The notes under the pieces were generated by a model, which was not told the DNA's origin, did no database searches, and worked only from the letters and a program-made list of their open reading frames with translations. A stretch of 64,000 bases of DNA from Sepiola atlantica. Taxonomy: Eukaryota; Mollusca; Cephalopoda; Sepiida; Sepiolidae. Positions within the stretch are counted from its first letter, which is position 1; each line of letters opens with the position of its first letter. This document shows positions 11,751 to 22,276 of the stretch, piece after piece. The DNA lies in the NCBI GenBank assembly GCA_963556195.1, contig OY744528.1, positions 53,366,060-53,430,059 on the forward strand, given 5' to 3'. The translations under genes and the position numbers were made by a program.

Positions 11751-12612
11751 AATAATATTCTATCATTTCTCTTGTCTCCCTTTTATTTTTCATGCTAATA
11801 TCAAGGCTATAATGGCTTTACCAGCTAAGAAAGAACACATGAGTTCTGACGGTGGTTGCAGCATCTGCACTGTGTCTTATTTTCAAAATGGTGTTTTTGA
11901 TTTACCTGGTTAGACGTCATTGCAATTACGATGACGTGTACGACTTCTATGCATCAGGCTGTCTGAAGATATCGACTTTCTGACCCACAATGCACCAAAC
12001 ATTGATGTTTTGTTTTGTTTTTTCTCTTTGCAAAACTCAATCATTTTCTGCAACACCAAAAAACAATTTCCCTCCCTCCCTCTCCTCACGCTTTCCCTCC
12101 CCTTCCCCTCTCCCTCCCTTTCTTTTCCCCCAACGTGGCCAACAGTTTGCCGTGGTTGGCAACCTGTGACGCTTAAAGACAAGATTCTGGTAGTTGAGCA
12201 GACCATGACCCGGGTACAAATAGGACATGCAACCCACTACTTTGACCCTTACCTGAACAATCGGCTGGTCACAACAAGCCGTAATTCAGATGGCATAATC
12301 AGCACTTAACATAATCCATACATATATCACAAATGATGTTTCTCAGATTTCTGAATTAGAAAGCGGCGACTGTAGGGTCGATTACTTCGGAGAAAAAGGG
12401 CTGTGACATGGTCATACCCCTTATCTGTTTTTCTATTTCTTGGGTGATGAAATCGAAAGAAGAACAAGTGCTAGAAGAGCCCTTCAAATACGAGTATACC
12501 GTCCCTGTATCTTTGTCTTACGAGGGCGAATGGGTTTCCCCTCTCGCATTTCCCATTAAATTGGACTCCATGTTGGATGGAGAGCAGGGACGATGAAATT
12601 TTGAATACATGA
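11230..12612. other. Non-coding stretch including a (TA)n tract
   Basis: Contains TA-rich repeats at 11,685-11,752 and a pyrimidine-rich block at 12,060-12,130 (CTCCC/TTCCC runs). Open frames in the C/T block are antisense composition artefacts. The last ~240 bp (12,370-12,612) may be the 5' untranslated region of the LINE that follows. Confidence 0.4.
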
Positions 12613-13790
12613 ATGGCTAACAAATCAACTAAGAGACCACATACCGAATTTGACTCGGACTCCAAAAACAAAGAGAACTTTCCAAGATTTATTATTCGGA
12701 GATCAGAAAATGACACCTACCCCTGACAAAATTATTTCCATTCTTAATCCAAAGGGTAATCCCGAGAAACATATCACCCAAAACCATTAAAAATTTACGT
12801 AATGGAACAATATTAGTAGAGGCGGAAAAAAAAAGAAATGCAGATACCATACTAAAAATGGAAAAGTTCCATAATAAAAAATAAAATCATATCCACATGA
12901 AAAAATGAATGTGTCAAAGGATGTAATTCGAAGTAAAGAACTCTCTAACTGCACAATAGATGAAATAAAAATAGAATTGAAATCTCAGGGTCTAATAGAT
13001 ATCAAAAGAGTGTCTATTAAAAAGAACAAAAACATCATACAAACAAACACTTATATCATGACATTCAACACCAAAAGTTCCAAAAGAGATAAGAATTGGA
13101 TACTGAATAGAAAAAGTTGAACTATTCATACCAAACCCTTTTCGGTGTCATAAATGCCAAAAGTTCGGACATTATGAAGATACATGTTATAACCACCTAG
13201 TTTGCGATAGATGTTCTCAGAAAAAAAAACAACCACACTACAAACGAATGCATAAACATGTAAAATTGAGCAAACTGTAGAGAAAAACATCCAGCCTATG
13301 CAAGGAACTGTGATGTATGGAAGAAAGAAAAAAAAATAACCGTAAAACAAAAACAAAACATCTCTTTTCCTGAAGCAAGGGGGGGGGGGGCTATGCACAA
13401 ATTACAAAAAAAAAACTACCGAAAAAAATTATAAATATGACACACTCGTTAAAAACTTACTAATCCTGGGTTCAAATGACTGGCACAAAATTTATAAGTG
13501 AAATCAAACACCCAATGATGAATATCACAAATAGGAACACCTACCCCGAGACAAACCGAAACAGAAAACAACAATTAAAACATCAGACAAAAATAAAACG
13601 ATCACAAATCCGTGGAACACCCAGAGCCAAACAATCAGTGGCTCAAGAGAGAACATATAAAAAAGATAATGAAGCAACCCTCACAAAACAAGAACAAAAC
13701 AACATCATGATTAAGACCTAAAACTAAAACAAAAGATCAACAAGAACATTTTGAATTCATGGATGTTGATAACAATCCAAACCTAGAAAA
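12613..13790 (+). pseudogene. Jockey-like LINE ORF1 (gag-like, CCHC knuckles), multiply broken
   Basis: Reading across frames from the ATG at 12,613 gives MANKSTKRPHTEFDSDSK, then NVSKDVIRSKELSNCTIDEI and GLIDIKRVSIKKNKNI, then a decayed zinc-knuckle region near 13,130-13,290 (C-H-K-C-like, FGHYED, and CREKHPAYARNC), then ITVKQKQNISFPEAR. This order (RRM-like block, three CCHC knuckles, V-K-x-x-x-N-I-S-F-P-E-A-R) is typical of nucleic-acid-binding ORF1 proteins of molluscan jockey-like LINEs. Several stops and frameshifts make it non-functional. A poly-G tract at 13,379-13,390 and poly-A runs add to the damage. The second ORF starts at 13,804. Confidence 0.75.
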
Positions 13791-13803
13791 AACAACATAA
13801 ACC

Positions 13804-14117
13804 ATGACAAACACAATATTACAATGGAACATAGGAGGTGCAAAAATTAATCTTGAAGAAATAATACTGCTCATCAAAATGTTCTGCCCTGCTATAATCT
13901 ACCTACAAGAAACTCACCTAAAAGAGGATGACACAATAAATATAAAACATCACTTAACATACAACTACATAAACAAAAAATCAAACACTGGTGGATCATA
14001 ATTACATATCAATAAAAATATTCTACACAGCCAAATAATCTTAATAACAAATATGCAAGCAGTTGCAATAACTGCAACACTACGTCAAGAAATAACCTTT
14101 TGTTCACTATATATTGC
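13804..14117 (+). pseudogene. Jockey-like LINE ORF2, N-terminal endonuclease stub
   Basis: Starts MTNTILQWNIGGAKINLEEI and contains YLQETHLKEDD, the Mg-binding Glu motif of apurinic-type LINE endonucleases. A stop interrupts at 14,001; homology continues in the same style (TATLRQEITFCSLYIA) to about 14,117, where unrelated sequence begins. The reverse transcriptase is missing. The element is 3'-truncated, which is not normal LINE 5' truncation, so a later deletion or insertion cut it. The decayed jockey-like RT at 45,690-47,850 is a separate copy, possibly the same family. Confidence 0.7.
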
Positions 14118-14167
14118 TAATCGCCTGAAGCACCCATATCGGGGAGGCATTTTTTGCAGGCCAAAGC

Positions 14168-14592
14168 TTTATTTTGTTACTTTTCAAAATAGAATTAACG
14201 TTGATTCTTTTTACTTTTCGATGTTTTATTAAGTGTATTATCTTTTATGTTATACTTAATTGTTTCTGTACTTTTGCAGTTTAAAGACCGTGCTGAAATA
14301 ACATTATTATGAATTAAAGAAAAAACAATATTTAACACTGAGTTTATGGTTTGTTTCTTACAAAACAAAATATAGCTTCCTTTTGGAAGCTAGCCGCTTC
14401 AATATACCCCCCAAAATAGAACAGAATTTTTATATCGGGTACGAAGTTAAAATCTAGTTTTTTATTTTTTAGGGAGATTTTTTTTTCTATCTAGCGAATT
14501 ATTTATTAACGTTGATTTTATTTTATTTTTTGCTTTTTGAGTAAAGTAAAAAAATCAACATTAATTCTATTTTCAAAAGTCACAAAATAAAA
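14168..14592. mobile_element. Foldback/MITE-like element, ~425 bp
   Basis: The left end reads TTTATTTTGTTACTTTTC, AAAATAGAATTAACGTTGAT; the right end carries the inverted form (ATCAACATTAATTCTATTTT, then CACAAAATAAA). A further inverted ATTAACGTTGATTTTATTTT lies at about 14,505. No coding content. It sits at the truncated end of the jockey-like LINE. Confidence 0.6.
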
Positions 14593-14725
14593 ATGAAGAC
14601 GATTCTCTATTTTAAAATGATTGCAATAGATTGATTCATGTGAGTCACGTGAGACAAATCCTGGCGGCCAGTGGAGTCTAGTGGCGGTGACAAAAAGTGC
14701 TGCTGCACACCATTTGTACTACTAA

Positions 14726-14845
14726 GTCCGGGTGGTAAAACGAAAAATACATTTTTTTAAATTATGTATTGTATTATACATCTTTTGCAGAAAGAAAAAA
14801 CGACAATTATTTTAGAATGCAGCTTGGGGGATCAGTTTTGCATTT
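14726..14845 (+). repeat. Direct repeat, copy 1 (paired with 17,045-17,130)
   Basis: Shares TAAGTCCGNGTGNTAAAACG, AAAAATACATTTTT and TTAGAATGCAGNTTGGGGG with the second copy about 2.3 kb downstream in the same orientation. Copy 1 has an extra ~30 bp in its middle. The unit borders a Gypsy fragment here and a Merlin fragment there. Confidence 0.65.
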
Positions 14846-15312
14846 TGGTTTCTTCAGGAACAAGTCAGTCATTTTAATTTTGTCTGGGTCGGGCCTTAGG
14901 CCGTCAGTGCTGAGGATATGTTCTAAGAACTTTAGTGATGTTTTAGATATCTCACATTTTTGTGGATTTAGGGTTACTCCGGCTGTTCAAATTCTCTTTA
15001 ATGTGGCTTTTAACCGTGTGTCATGCTCACTTTGGCTCCTCCCATATACCAGTATATCGTCCAGCATACATATCACCCTTTCTTGCTGTTCCAGTATGGC
15101 TGACATCCGCCTCTGAAAGATCTCGCTGACTGATGTGATTCCAAATGGTAGTCGATTGAATTGGAATCTGCCAAATGGGCTAATGAAGGTTGTCAGTCTG
15201 CAAGACTCTTGTGACAATAGGATTTGCTAGTATCCACTGTTTGCGTCTAACTTGGTCATGACTTTGGCTCCATCCAATTGGGCGAGTACATAGTCGACTG
15301 TCGGTAACATTC
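14843..15312 (-). pseudogene. Ty3/Gypsy reverse-transcriptase fragment
   Basis: On the minus strand the order is LPTVDYVLAQLDGAKVMTKL, DANSGY, a TAG stop, then ESCRLTTFISPFGRFQFNRL, PFGI, the catalytic MLDDILVYG box and TLNPQKCEI. This covers palm and part of the thumb of a Gypsy reverse transcriptase. The usual F-x-D-D appears as M-L-D-D. There is an in-frame stop and a frameshift after about 15,000. It continues to GLRPDPDKIK and stops near 14,843. Opposite in orientation to the LTR end at 15,380-15,994, so these are two different insertions or one rearranged element. Confidence 0.8.
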
Positions 15313-15379
15313 TCCCAGCGAACATATAATGGGAAGAAAATTAAGAACCACTGTTCCAATCCACCCAAAGCTACTGACA

Positions 15380-15802
15380 CCCAAGTGGCCTAACTTCAAG
15401 CCTATTCGGGAGAGGGGTGAGTACTAGAAGGCTCAACAACAACACACACACAAAGCCAGAGACACAGAGCAAGAGAGCTGAAACTTCTTAAGACGGGAAC
15501 CCATGTGGGTTAGAAGCTCAAATACCCCCAGCCAGGAAGATGCTGTAGTTGGAAATGCCCCCACCTCACGATCGTACTTTGTGGAATCAGACGACAACAG
15601 AAGATGCATCCGACGCAACCGCCGACATATCGTACCAAGACCACCTCCCAATAGGGAGACAGAGGAAGTGGAAAGTCCTGAAAATACCCAAACCTCAATA
15701 AATGAAAGTGAGGAAATGGTGCATCAACCAACCACTCCCCCAGACCATATAACAACTAGGTCCGGAAGATTGTCACGCCCACCTACCAGACTGGACATTT
15801 AA
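15380..15802 (+). pseudogene. Ty3/Gypsy Pol C-terminal tail
   Basis: The last 100 codons read YFVESDDNRRCIRRNRRHIV, then a Pro/Glu-rich linker and TRSGRLSRPPTRLDI before the stop. R-S-Y-x-V-E ... R-R-N-R-R-H-I followed by a basic R-S-G-R-x-x-R-P-P-x-R-L end is the common tail of Gypsy integrases after the catalytic core. The core itself is absent. It is followed within 40 bp by a polypurine tract and an LTR, confirming that this is the 3' end of a Gypsy element. Confidence 0.75.
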
Positions 15803-15830
15803 ATAAATAAATAAATAAGCATAATTACCT

Positions 15831-15841
15831 AAAAGGGGAGA
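15831..15841 (+). other. Polypurine tract
   Basis: AAAAGGGGAGA immediately precedes the TG of the LTR, the standard position of the plus-strand DNA primer of LTR retrotransposons. Confidence 0.75.
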
Positions 15842-15994
15842 TGTTATATGTTTTAACCAAACTGTTATCCCTTTACCATGAGATTAACGTTCTGTTTTGT
15901 AACCTGAACGTGAGTTGAATAAACGAGGTTAGCCATCTTGGATCTGAAACGATATACATGTGCTTTGCTTCGGTCTTTATTCAATACCATAACA
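15842..15994 (+). mobile_element. Gypsy 3' LTR, ~153 bp
   Basis: Starts TGTTATATG and ends CCATAACA, giving the usual TG...CA ends with imperfect inverted termini. It is preceded by a polypurine tract and a Pol tail. No second LTR of the same sequence is present in the window, so the element is truncated at its 5' side. Confidence 0.75.
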
Positions 15995-16439
15995 ATTACA
16001 AATATAAATAACTAATTTCTTTTTCTTTACAAATTTTTTTTTTTTACTTCATTTTTAAACATGTTTCCGGTACTTTGTAAATATTTCATTTGGCACTTGT
16101 GCAGAAGATGAACACGAGCTGAAATTTATTTTAGAAGAGTTCTTATGGTGTAAGGGGCAGACAATTCTTTTTAGTGCATTTTTTTAAATAAGAAGTCATG
16201 CAAATCCAATTAATAGAACATTTTTCGAGGAAATAACAATTTGTGAAAATCAACAGTATATTGATAGAACATTTATTGAAGAAAAAAGAATTTGGGAAAA
16301 TCAACAGTATATTTTTTTTATTTCAAAACTTACAAAATGAACAGTCCTCTTGTTTGGATTAACAGATTTTTTATTTTTCTTACAGTTGAAAAAATAAATT
16401 TTTCTGTTTTTTTTTCTTCTCTTGTTTTTGTTTTTTTAA

Positions 16440-16992
16440 ATGGGATAGAATTCAGAAATGTGTTCTAAAAGACTGTTGCAGAACATTTCTGATAAATAGG
16501 ATTCCACCATGTGCGTGTGGGTCCTTTATTCTAATTTGTTCCTCCTCTTGGCTTGTTGCCACATGCTTTCCACATGATTGGTGGTCGCACCTGTCGAAGG
16601 ATCGACAAAATTATACTTATGATTTACATGCACATGGTGAAATCCTTCAGATCCAAGTCGATCATATTAACAATGGGATGTGATTGTGGTACCTGGGCAC
16701 ACATATTGTTTTCTTATAAGGATTAATGTAGCGACATTTCTGGACAAAAAAAACCTCAGATTTAGTATCCTTTTCATAGCCACCAAAAACCCAAAGTTGC
16801 TGTGGAATACGGGCGGTATAATATTTCCTGCGTGAAAATAGACTTTCGTCTATCTCCACACTTCGACCCTCGGTTAAATATAATAACTTGCGCATATTCA
16901 AGGCATTCACGTCGATTATATCCATTCTGCCCCTTCTTACACCATTGGAGCTCTCCTAAATAAATTTCAGCTTGCGTTCCTGTTCTGCACAA
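16440..16992 (-). pseudogene. Merlin transposase fragment 2
   Basis: On the minus strand the reading contains VEIDESLFSRRKY, then PQQLWVFGGYEKDT, a frame change, and VNHKYNFVDPSTGATTNHVE followed by SMWQQAKRRN. These are the I-D-E-S, W-V-F-G-G-Y and V-N-H-x-x-N-F-V-D-P blocks of Merlin/IS1016-type transposases, so the catalytic core is mostly present but split over at least two frames. It differs in sequence from the copy at 9,906-10,735 and belongs to another subfamily. No clear TIR pair was found around it. Confidence 0.75.
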
Positions 16993-17044
16993 GTGCTCTG
17001 CATTCTTTTAAATATTTTAAACACGCACCCTTTTTACTGCTAAC

Positions 17045-17130
17045 TCTAAGTCCGAGTGTTAAAACGAAAAATACATTTTTAAAAAACAACAATTATGTTA
17101 GAATGCAGATTGGGGGTCAGTTTTGCAAAT
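17045..17130 (+). repeat. Direct repeat, copy 2
   Basis: Same unit as 14,726-14,845, same strand, shorter in the middle. The DNA between the copies holds a Gypsy RT relic, an LTR and a Merlin relic. Confidence 0.6.
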
Positions 17131-17640
17131 AATTTTAACATAAAAGGATCCACCATTTCCGGAGTATTCTAACATTTTAGGACATTAACCAATTTTTTTT
17201 TGCCATGGGAGATAAATGTGTTGGTAATTTGCTATGCCAGCCAACAATGACGTCGCAAAGTGTAGGGAGTTGCTGACACTGCAAATGCCATGGGTGTCAG
17301 ATATTCGACTGCAGCAATACAGTAAAGTAACAATATGCTGCACAGCATATTTGCCCGGGAAGCAGTCATAAAAAAAGTTAACTCAGAAAGTTATTGGAGG
17401 TCAATAACCATGACCAAATGTTATAAACTTAGTGAGAACCTTTGTTTAAGTCAGAACATTCACTAAATTCAAAATGGACGTTTTTTCTTTCACGGGTTTG
17501 TCGGCCTGACATGCTGAAAGAGAATATGGTAAGACTGGCCCCCTGGCTGTGCGCATGCGCCAACAAATGGAAGCGCAAAAATTAAAAGTCTATCCATAAG
17601 AATAAAAAAACAAACATCTCAATTTAAACTGGATACAAAT
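17131..17640. other. Non-coding stretch
   Basis: No coding or repeat structure recognised apart from the phrase GGATCCACCATTTCC near 17,148, which recurs as part of the hairpin at 45,534-45,613. Confidence 0.4.
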
Positions 17641-17651
17641 TTTGGATTTTA

Positions 17652-17904
17652 TTGGTTAAATCCAAGATTCTTATGTCTTTGTGACTTCCTGTTTAATTGT
17701 GCATGTCTTCTGACGTGCGGATGACCAGAAATTAAAAATTAAAACTTTTTGTTAGCATTTCTTTATGCGAATTTTATTATTATTATTGTTCCTCCGGATT
17801 ATAGTTTAATAATAATAATACATTTGTTTAATAATTTTTTTTAGTTTAATATAGTAACAATTAAACAGAAAGTCACAAGAACATAAAAGTCTTGGATTTA
17901 ACCA
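17652..17904. mobile_element. MITE with ~48-bp TIRs
   Basis: TTGGTTAAATCCAAGATTC, TTATGTCTTTGTGACTTCC and TGTTTAATTGT at the left reappear inverted at the right end (ACAATTAAACAGAAAGTCAC ... CTTGGATTTAACCA) with four or five mismatches. The ~155-bp centre is AT-rich. A further one-ended copy is at 45,325-45,372. Confidence 0.75.
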
Positions 17905-18580
17905 TTTTATTTACTAATGCAGTAAAAACATCTTTGTGTTATTTTCTAAGCAAATATTCACAAATATACTCTCATTGATGAGGAATTCTATTAGTGCTTC
18001 CGTTTGTTAGTGCACAGCCCAGGGAAGTGTTATGCAGTCTTACTAAGAATACATTTAACACCAGACAATTCAAGCAATGGCAATATAACAAGAAAACAAT
18101 GGAGAGAAAATGATGTTTTGTGCGAACTTACTCAGTCTGTTCAAAGTCACAGCCCTTTATTCTTGCTTTTTTCTTGCGACGTTCCCATCAGCATCGCAGT
18201 AAACCGCCCGGTAACAAACACCTCTCTTTGAAGTCGAAGTGGTTTCAAGTTTGAACTTGATAATAATATACAAACAAATTGGTTTCCCCCAAAATGGGGA
18301 AGAAAGCGTTCTGGATTTCAAAAACCGGCAGTCATTGCCAATAATCTGTTTATAGTGCAGTGCACCAAATATTTAGTAATTAAACCATATTCTGAATCTA
18401 AATAACTTGAGACAATGCTTTAACGGTAGCCCTTAGGCAAACTATATTAAAGGAAAATATCCCGTAATAAGGTTTAATGTCAAAGAGACAGATTTAGTCA
18501 TTCTTAGACGTATTAAGTTGTAATCCGAATAACTTAGGTTGGAAGAAAAAAAAATATTAAGCTGTCTTATGTAATAGTAA
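17905..18580. other. Non-coding stretch
   Basis: Nothing recognisable; one short open frame at 18,004-18,231 without family signal. Confidence 0.4.
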
Positions 18581-19615
18581 CATATTTCAGTGAAAAAAGG
18601 GAATGTAAACATATTTAAGTGAAAAAAGGGAATGTAAACATATTTCAGTGAAAAAAGGGAATATGAACATATTTAAGTGAAAAAAGGGAATATGAACATA
18701 TTTAAGTGAATAAAGGGAATATGAACATATTTCAGTGAATAAAGGGAATATGAACATATTTCAGTGAATAAAGGGAATGTGAACATATTTCAGTGAAAAA
18801 AGGGAATGTAAACATATTTCAGTGAAAAAAGGGAATATGAACATATTTAAGTGAATAAAGGGAATATGAACATATTTAAGTGAATAAAGGGAATATGAAC
18901 ATATTTAAGTGAATAAAGGGAATATGAACATATTTCAGTGAATAAAGGGAATGTGAACATATTTCAGTGAAAAAAGGGAATGTAAACATATTTCAGTGAA
19001 AAAAGGGAATGTAAACATATTTCAGTGAAAAAAGGGAATGTAAACATATTTCAGTGAAAAAAGGGAATGTAAACATATTTAAGTGAAAAAAGGGAATGTA
19101 AACATATTTCAGTGAAAAAAAGGGAATATGAACATATTTCAGTGAATAAAGGGAATATAAACATATTTCAGTTAAAAAAGGGAATATGAACATATTTCAG
19201 TTAAAAAAGGGAATATGAACATATTTCAGTGAAAAAAGGGAATATGAACATATTTCAGTGAAAAAAAGGAATATGAACATATTTCAGTGAAAAAAGGGAA
19301 TATGAACATATTTCAGTGAAAAAAGGGAATATGAACATATTTCAGTGAATAAAGGGAATGTGAACATATTTCAGTGAATAAAGGGAATGTGAACATATTT
19401 ACATGAAAAAAGGGAATATGAACATATTTCAGTGAAAAAAAAGGGAATATGAACATATTTACATGAAAAAAGGGAATATGAACATATTTCAGTGAAAAAA
19501 AGGGAATATGAACATATTTCAGTGAAAAAAAAAGGGAATATGAACATATTTCAGTGAAAAAAAGGGAATATAAACATATTTCAGTGAAAAAAGGGAATAT
19601 GAACATATTTCAGTA
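18581..19615. repeat. 29-bp minisatellite, about 35 copies
   Basis: The unit is CATATTTCAGTGAAAAAAGG followed by GAATATGAA. Copies vary at a few fixed positions: TTCAG versus TTAAG, GAAAAAAGG versus GAATAAAGG, and ATATGAA, ATGTAAA or ATGTGAA at the end. Variant types are clustered in runs, a sign of local duplication. Longer units with one to three extra A are found only towards the right end. There are no spacers, so it is not a CRISPR-like array. Minus-strand frames rich in Phe and Tyr over it are artefacts. Confidence 0.95.
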
Positions 19616-20215
19616 AAAGGAAGAATGTGTCGGCTTCCAGTTTTAAGTTTAAAGTCAGAATAAACTTGAGTTGCATTGGAAAAAAAAATTAGACCTCTTT
19701 GTCGAACTTTTAACCTAAGGACAATTCCCACATCAGGCAGTTAGACTTGGGGGAAATGGAAATATTCTCGAATTTTCTGGTTGGAAGCGGAACATGATAA
19801 ATTTTTCCCAGCAAGTCATGAGTTGATCCTTTAGCCTCCCACAGTTGCAATTATCTGCTAAATTCAGACCCCAAATCCCACCAGCAGTGAGAACGCATTT
19901 TTGTTTGAATGGCCAGTTTTTTGGCGCCACTTCACGTCACCAGGCGATACGAGATCGAAAACGAGGTCTTGTCAAACTTCCCCTCCCGTCTTGGACGGAG
20001 AAGAGGAGGTGAAAAAAAAAGAAAGAAATCAAAATCAAAGAGAGAAAGGAAATATTTCTTTCAAATTCTATGCATTGTTCTTTTTCCTACTTTTTAAAGC
20101 GATTACGTGTGGTTTTACGATTTTGTCGGTCGAACTTAGGGTTAGTAGTAAACATTTTAGTTAACTGTCCTAAAAAGTTAGAATTGCCAGAAAGGGGGGA
20201 TAATTTTACATTAAA
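19616..20215. other. Non-coding stretch
   Basis: No recognisable feature. Short overlapping frames at 19,901-20,164 are Lys/Glu-rich and do not match a family known to me. Confidence 0.4.
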
Positions 20216-20262
20216 TGGGCATTTATAACGACAGCTAACAGAACGAAAAAGGGGTAAACAAA
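20216..20262 (+). repeat. Uninterrupted host repeat (empty site of the Merlin-like insertion)
   Basis: GGGCATTTATAACGACAGC runs straight on into TAACAGAACGAAAAAGGGG. The first half recurs at 20,425-20,443 and the second half at 25,678-25,705, with 5.2 kb of transposon between them. This copy therefore shows what the target looked like before insertion and fixes ACGACAGC as the target duplication. Confidence 0.75.
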
Positions 20263-20665
20263 CAAAACAAATAGGCAACAAATAAATGTTACGAAAGGTT
20301 AGATAACTTACTCTTCTACTAGCGTTGATAAGTTTATTTGTGTTTTAACTTATTTTAAAGAGATTTTTTTTATTCAAAACAAACCTGGTGTCCACCTGTT
20401 CAATTCGAACGAAACACAAAATGAGGGCATTTATAACGACAGCGCGGCACTCCAGAAGATGACACTACTGCTCTGACTTCCGGTTTACCCTTCAGTAAAT
20501 TTCAAGTACGGATGATCAGAAATTATAAACAAAAATATTTTTTTTTAAATCAATATTAATTTGAGACTTCACAAATACATTTTATTAATAATGTAAGTGT
20601 TTGAAATAAATACAAAAATATGATTTTGTCATCTGTTCAAAAATAACAACAGTAAAATAAATAAT

Positions 20666-20879
20666 TGTTATATCCTAATTACATAGGACATACTAAATTA
20701 AGAATACGCCCAGTGGTTTGCGTTTAACAGGGATCCGGTAGGAAGTAGAGACGTTTACTCTTCGCTCACTTCCAGATATGACTGCCCGTCTTATATACGT
20801 ACTTTCGTATATAGTCAATACCTGATTACTTCCCTTTATGTTAGTTTCGTATTTATGCCAAATCATGACATTTACAATA
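20666..20879 (-). repeat. 3' LTR of the minus-strand Gypsy element
   Basis: 214 bp. Differs from its partner by a handful of substitutions (for example ACGCCCAGTGG versus ACGCCGAGTGG, and CTCACTTCC versus CTCTTTTCC). Confidence 0.9.
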
Positions 20880-21093
20880 CCTTCCGCTGAAGCTGAAATC
20901 TTCCCGATTTTAGCTTTAGTACCGTTTCTTTTTAGGATCAGGGCTTAAACGCCTGATGATTTTCCTTTTTCTGGTGCTCTTCCTTCTGGTCTGCGTTACC
21001 TACGGTAAGGAATTCTGTCCACCCCGTATGGTATGTTCCGGGGATACATTCATGGTTTCAGGTATACATACTGGCTTTGGTATATCAAATGTA

Positions 21094-21960
21094 TCACATA
21101 ATGTTTCCATTGGGATTTCTTCTGTATTTTGCGAAATTCTGGGACGGATTTATGTGTCTTTTACAGACAAAACTTGGGCCTTGAATGGTATAAACCATGT
21201 TCCCAATTCTTTTCATAATGAAAGCGTCCACCCAATGATTTTTTCCATTCTGAAAATTTTTAAAATACACTTTGTCCCCTGAGGAATAGCACTTTACTTT
21301 CAAGTTTTCTCCTTTAGAACTTTTCTTCTTCTCAGGTATAAGTCTATCGAAGATAGATCTAATTTTTCTAGCAAACATCAGTTCTGCAGGGGATGAATTA
21401 ACATTATTATTTGGGTTCGGGGTTACCCTGTAGATTGCTAGAAATGTTTGTATAGTTTGCTCATCTGTGTCCATATTCAGGTTTTTCTTTATTGCCCGTT
21501 TAAGTGTGTCCACAAATTTTTCTGCCAACCCATTCGACCTAGGATGGTAAACAGGTGTCGTGATATGTTGAATATTCAGCGATTTGCAGAATTCTTTAAA
21601 TTCGTGACCTGTAAATGCTGTACCATTGTCACTTACTATGGTTTTTGGTACACCAAAACGGCTAAAGATTTCGTTAAGTGCATTTACAGTGTTCCTTGCA
21701 GTTGGATGTCTGGTTTTAAATATCTCTGGCCATTTAGAGTAAGAATCTACTACAATTAAGTAGAAAAAACCATTTAGAGGTCCGGCATAATCAATATGTA
21801 GACGTGACCAGGGTAGGTCCGTTTTCGGCCATGGGGTCGTTTTTACTGGCGGATCTCGGGCTGCTAAACTGACATCCTTTGCATGCTTTGACAGTTTTCT
21901 ACTTCTTTGTCCATACCAGGCCAATATACGTATCCTCTAATTAAGGATTTCATTCTTGAA
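21094..21960 (-). pseudogene. Gypsy integrase of the minus-strand element
   Basis: Integrase inserts the retrotransposon cDNA into the host genome. The 276-codon frame has the catalytic core: first Asp in LHIDYAGPL, second in VSDNGTAFTGHEF, and the Glu in YHPRSNGLAEKFV, so the D,D-35-E triad is intact. The C-terminal region (SSGDKVYFKNF ... KRIGNMVYTIQGP) is the usual chromatin/DNA-binding tail. The upstream zinc-binding region is in a different frame: LRRKILMGFHTGHPGISRMK and LIRGYVYWPGMDKEVE can be read from about 22,020 to 21,910, with a frameshift just before the tail joins this frame. Closest to the Mag/K02A2.6-like Gypsy group, by recalled motif style. Confidence 0.85.
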
Positions 21961-22276
21961 ATGCCAGGATGACCTGTATGGAATCCCATTAATATTTTCC
22001 TTCGTAATGCCTGTGGAATTACGATTCTATCAGCATACATACACCTTCACAAATTGAAAAAAATGTAGTTTGTCTTACTTTGTTACTTTTTTCCGTCAGT
22101 CCTAATTGAGTTTTCATTTTCTTTATGAAAATGTCTTTTTCAGCTTTTCTTTTAATCATGTATCATATTACACATTGAACTTGTACATTCGCTTTCATCT
22201 TTAAGAGCAGCAATTACTGTCTCTTCGAAACTTTCGTTTCTTTTTGGAATCAACCTTGATAGTGCATCCGCGTGTC

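Noticed and set aside
12010..12309. Overlapping frames over a C/T-rich block
   Set aside because: Composition artefact on both strands; no domain recognised.
14168..14592. Merlin-type assignment for this foldback
   Set aside because: Ends do not start with GG and no 8-bp flank match was seen, so the family is left open.
18581..19615. CRISPR-like array
   Set aside because: Head-to-tail repeats without unique spacers in a eukaryotic context.
18993..19731. Minus-strand Phe/Tyr-rich repeated proteins
   Set aside because: Generated by the 29-bp minisatellite; the unit length is not a multiple of 3 and the peptides are low complexity.
20956..21282. Plus-strand frame beginning with a signal-peptide-like hydrophobic stretch
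   Set aside because: Antisense to the integrase tail and 3' region of the minus-strand Gypsy element.
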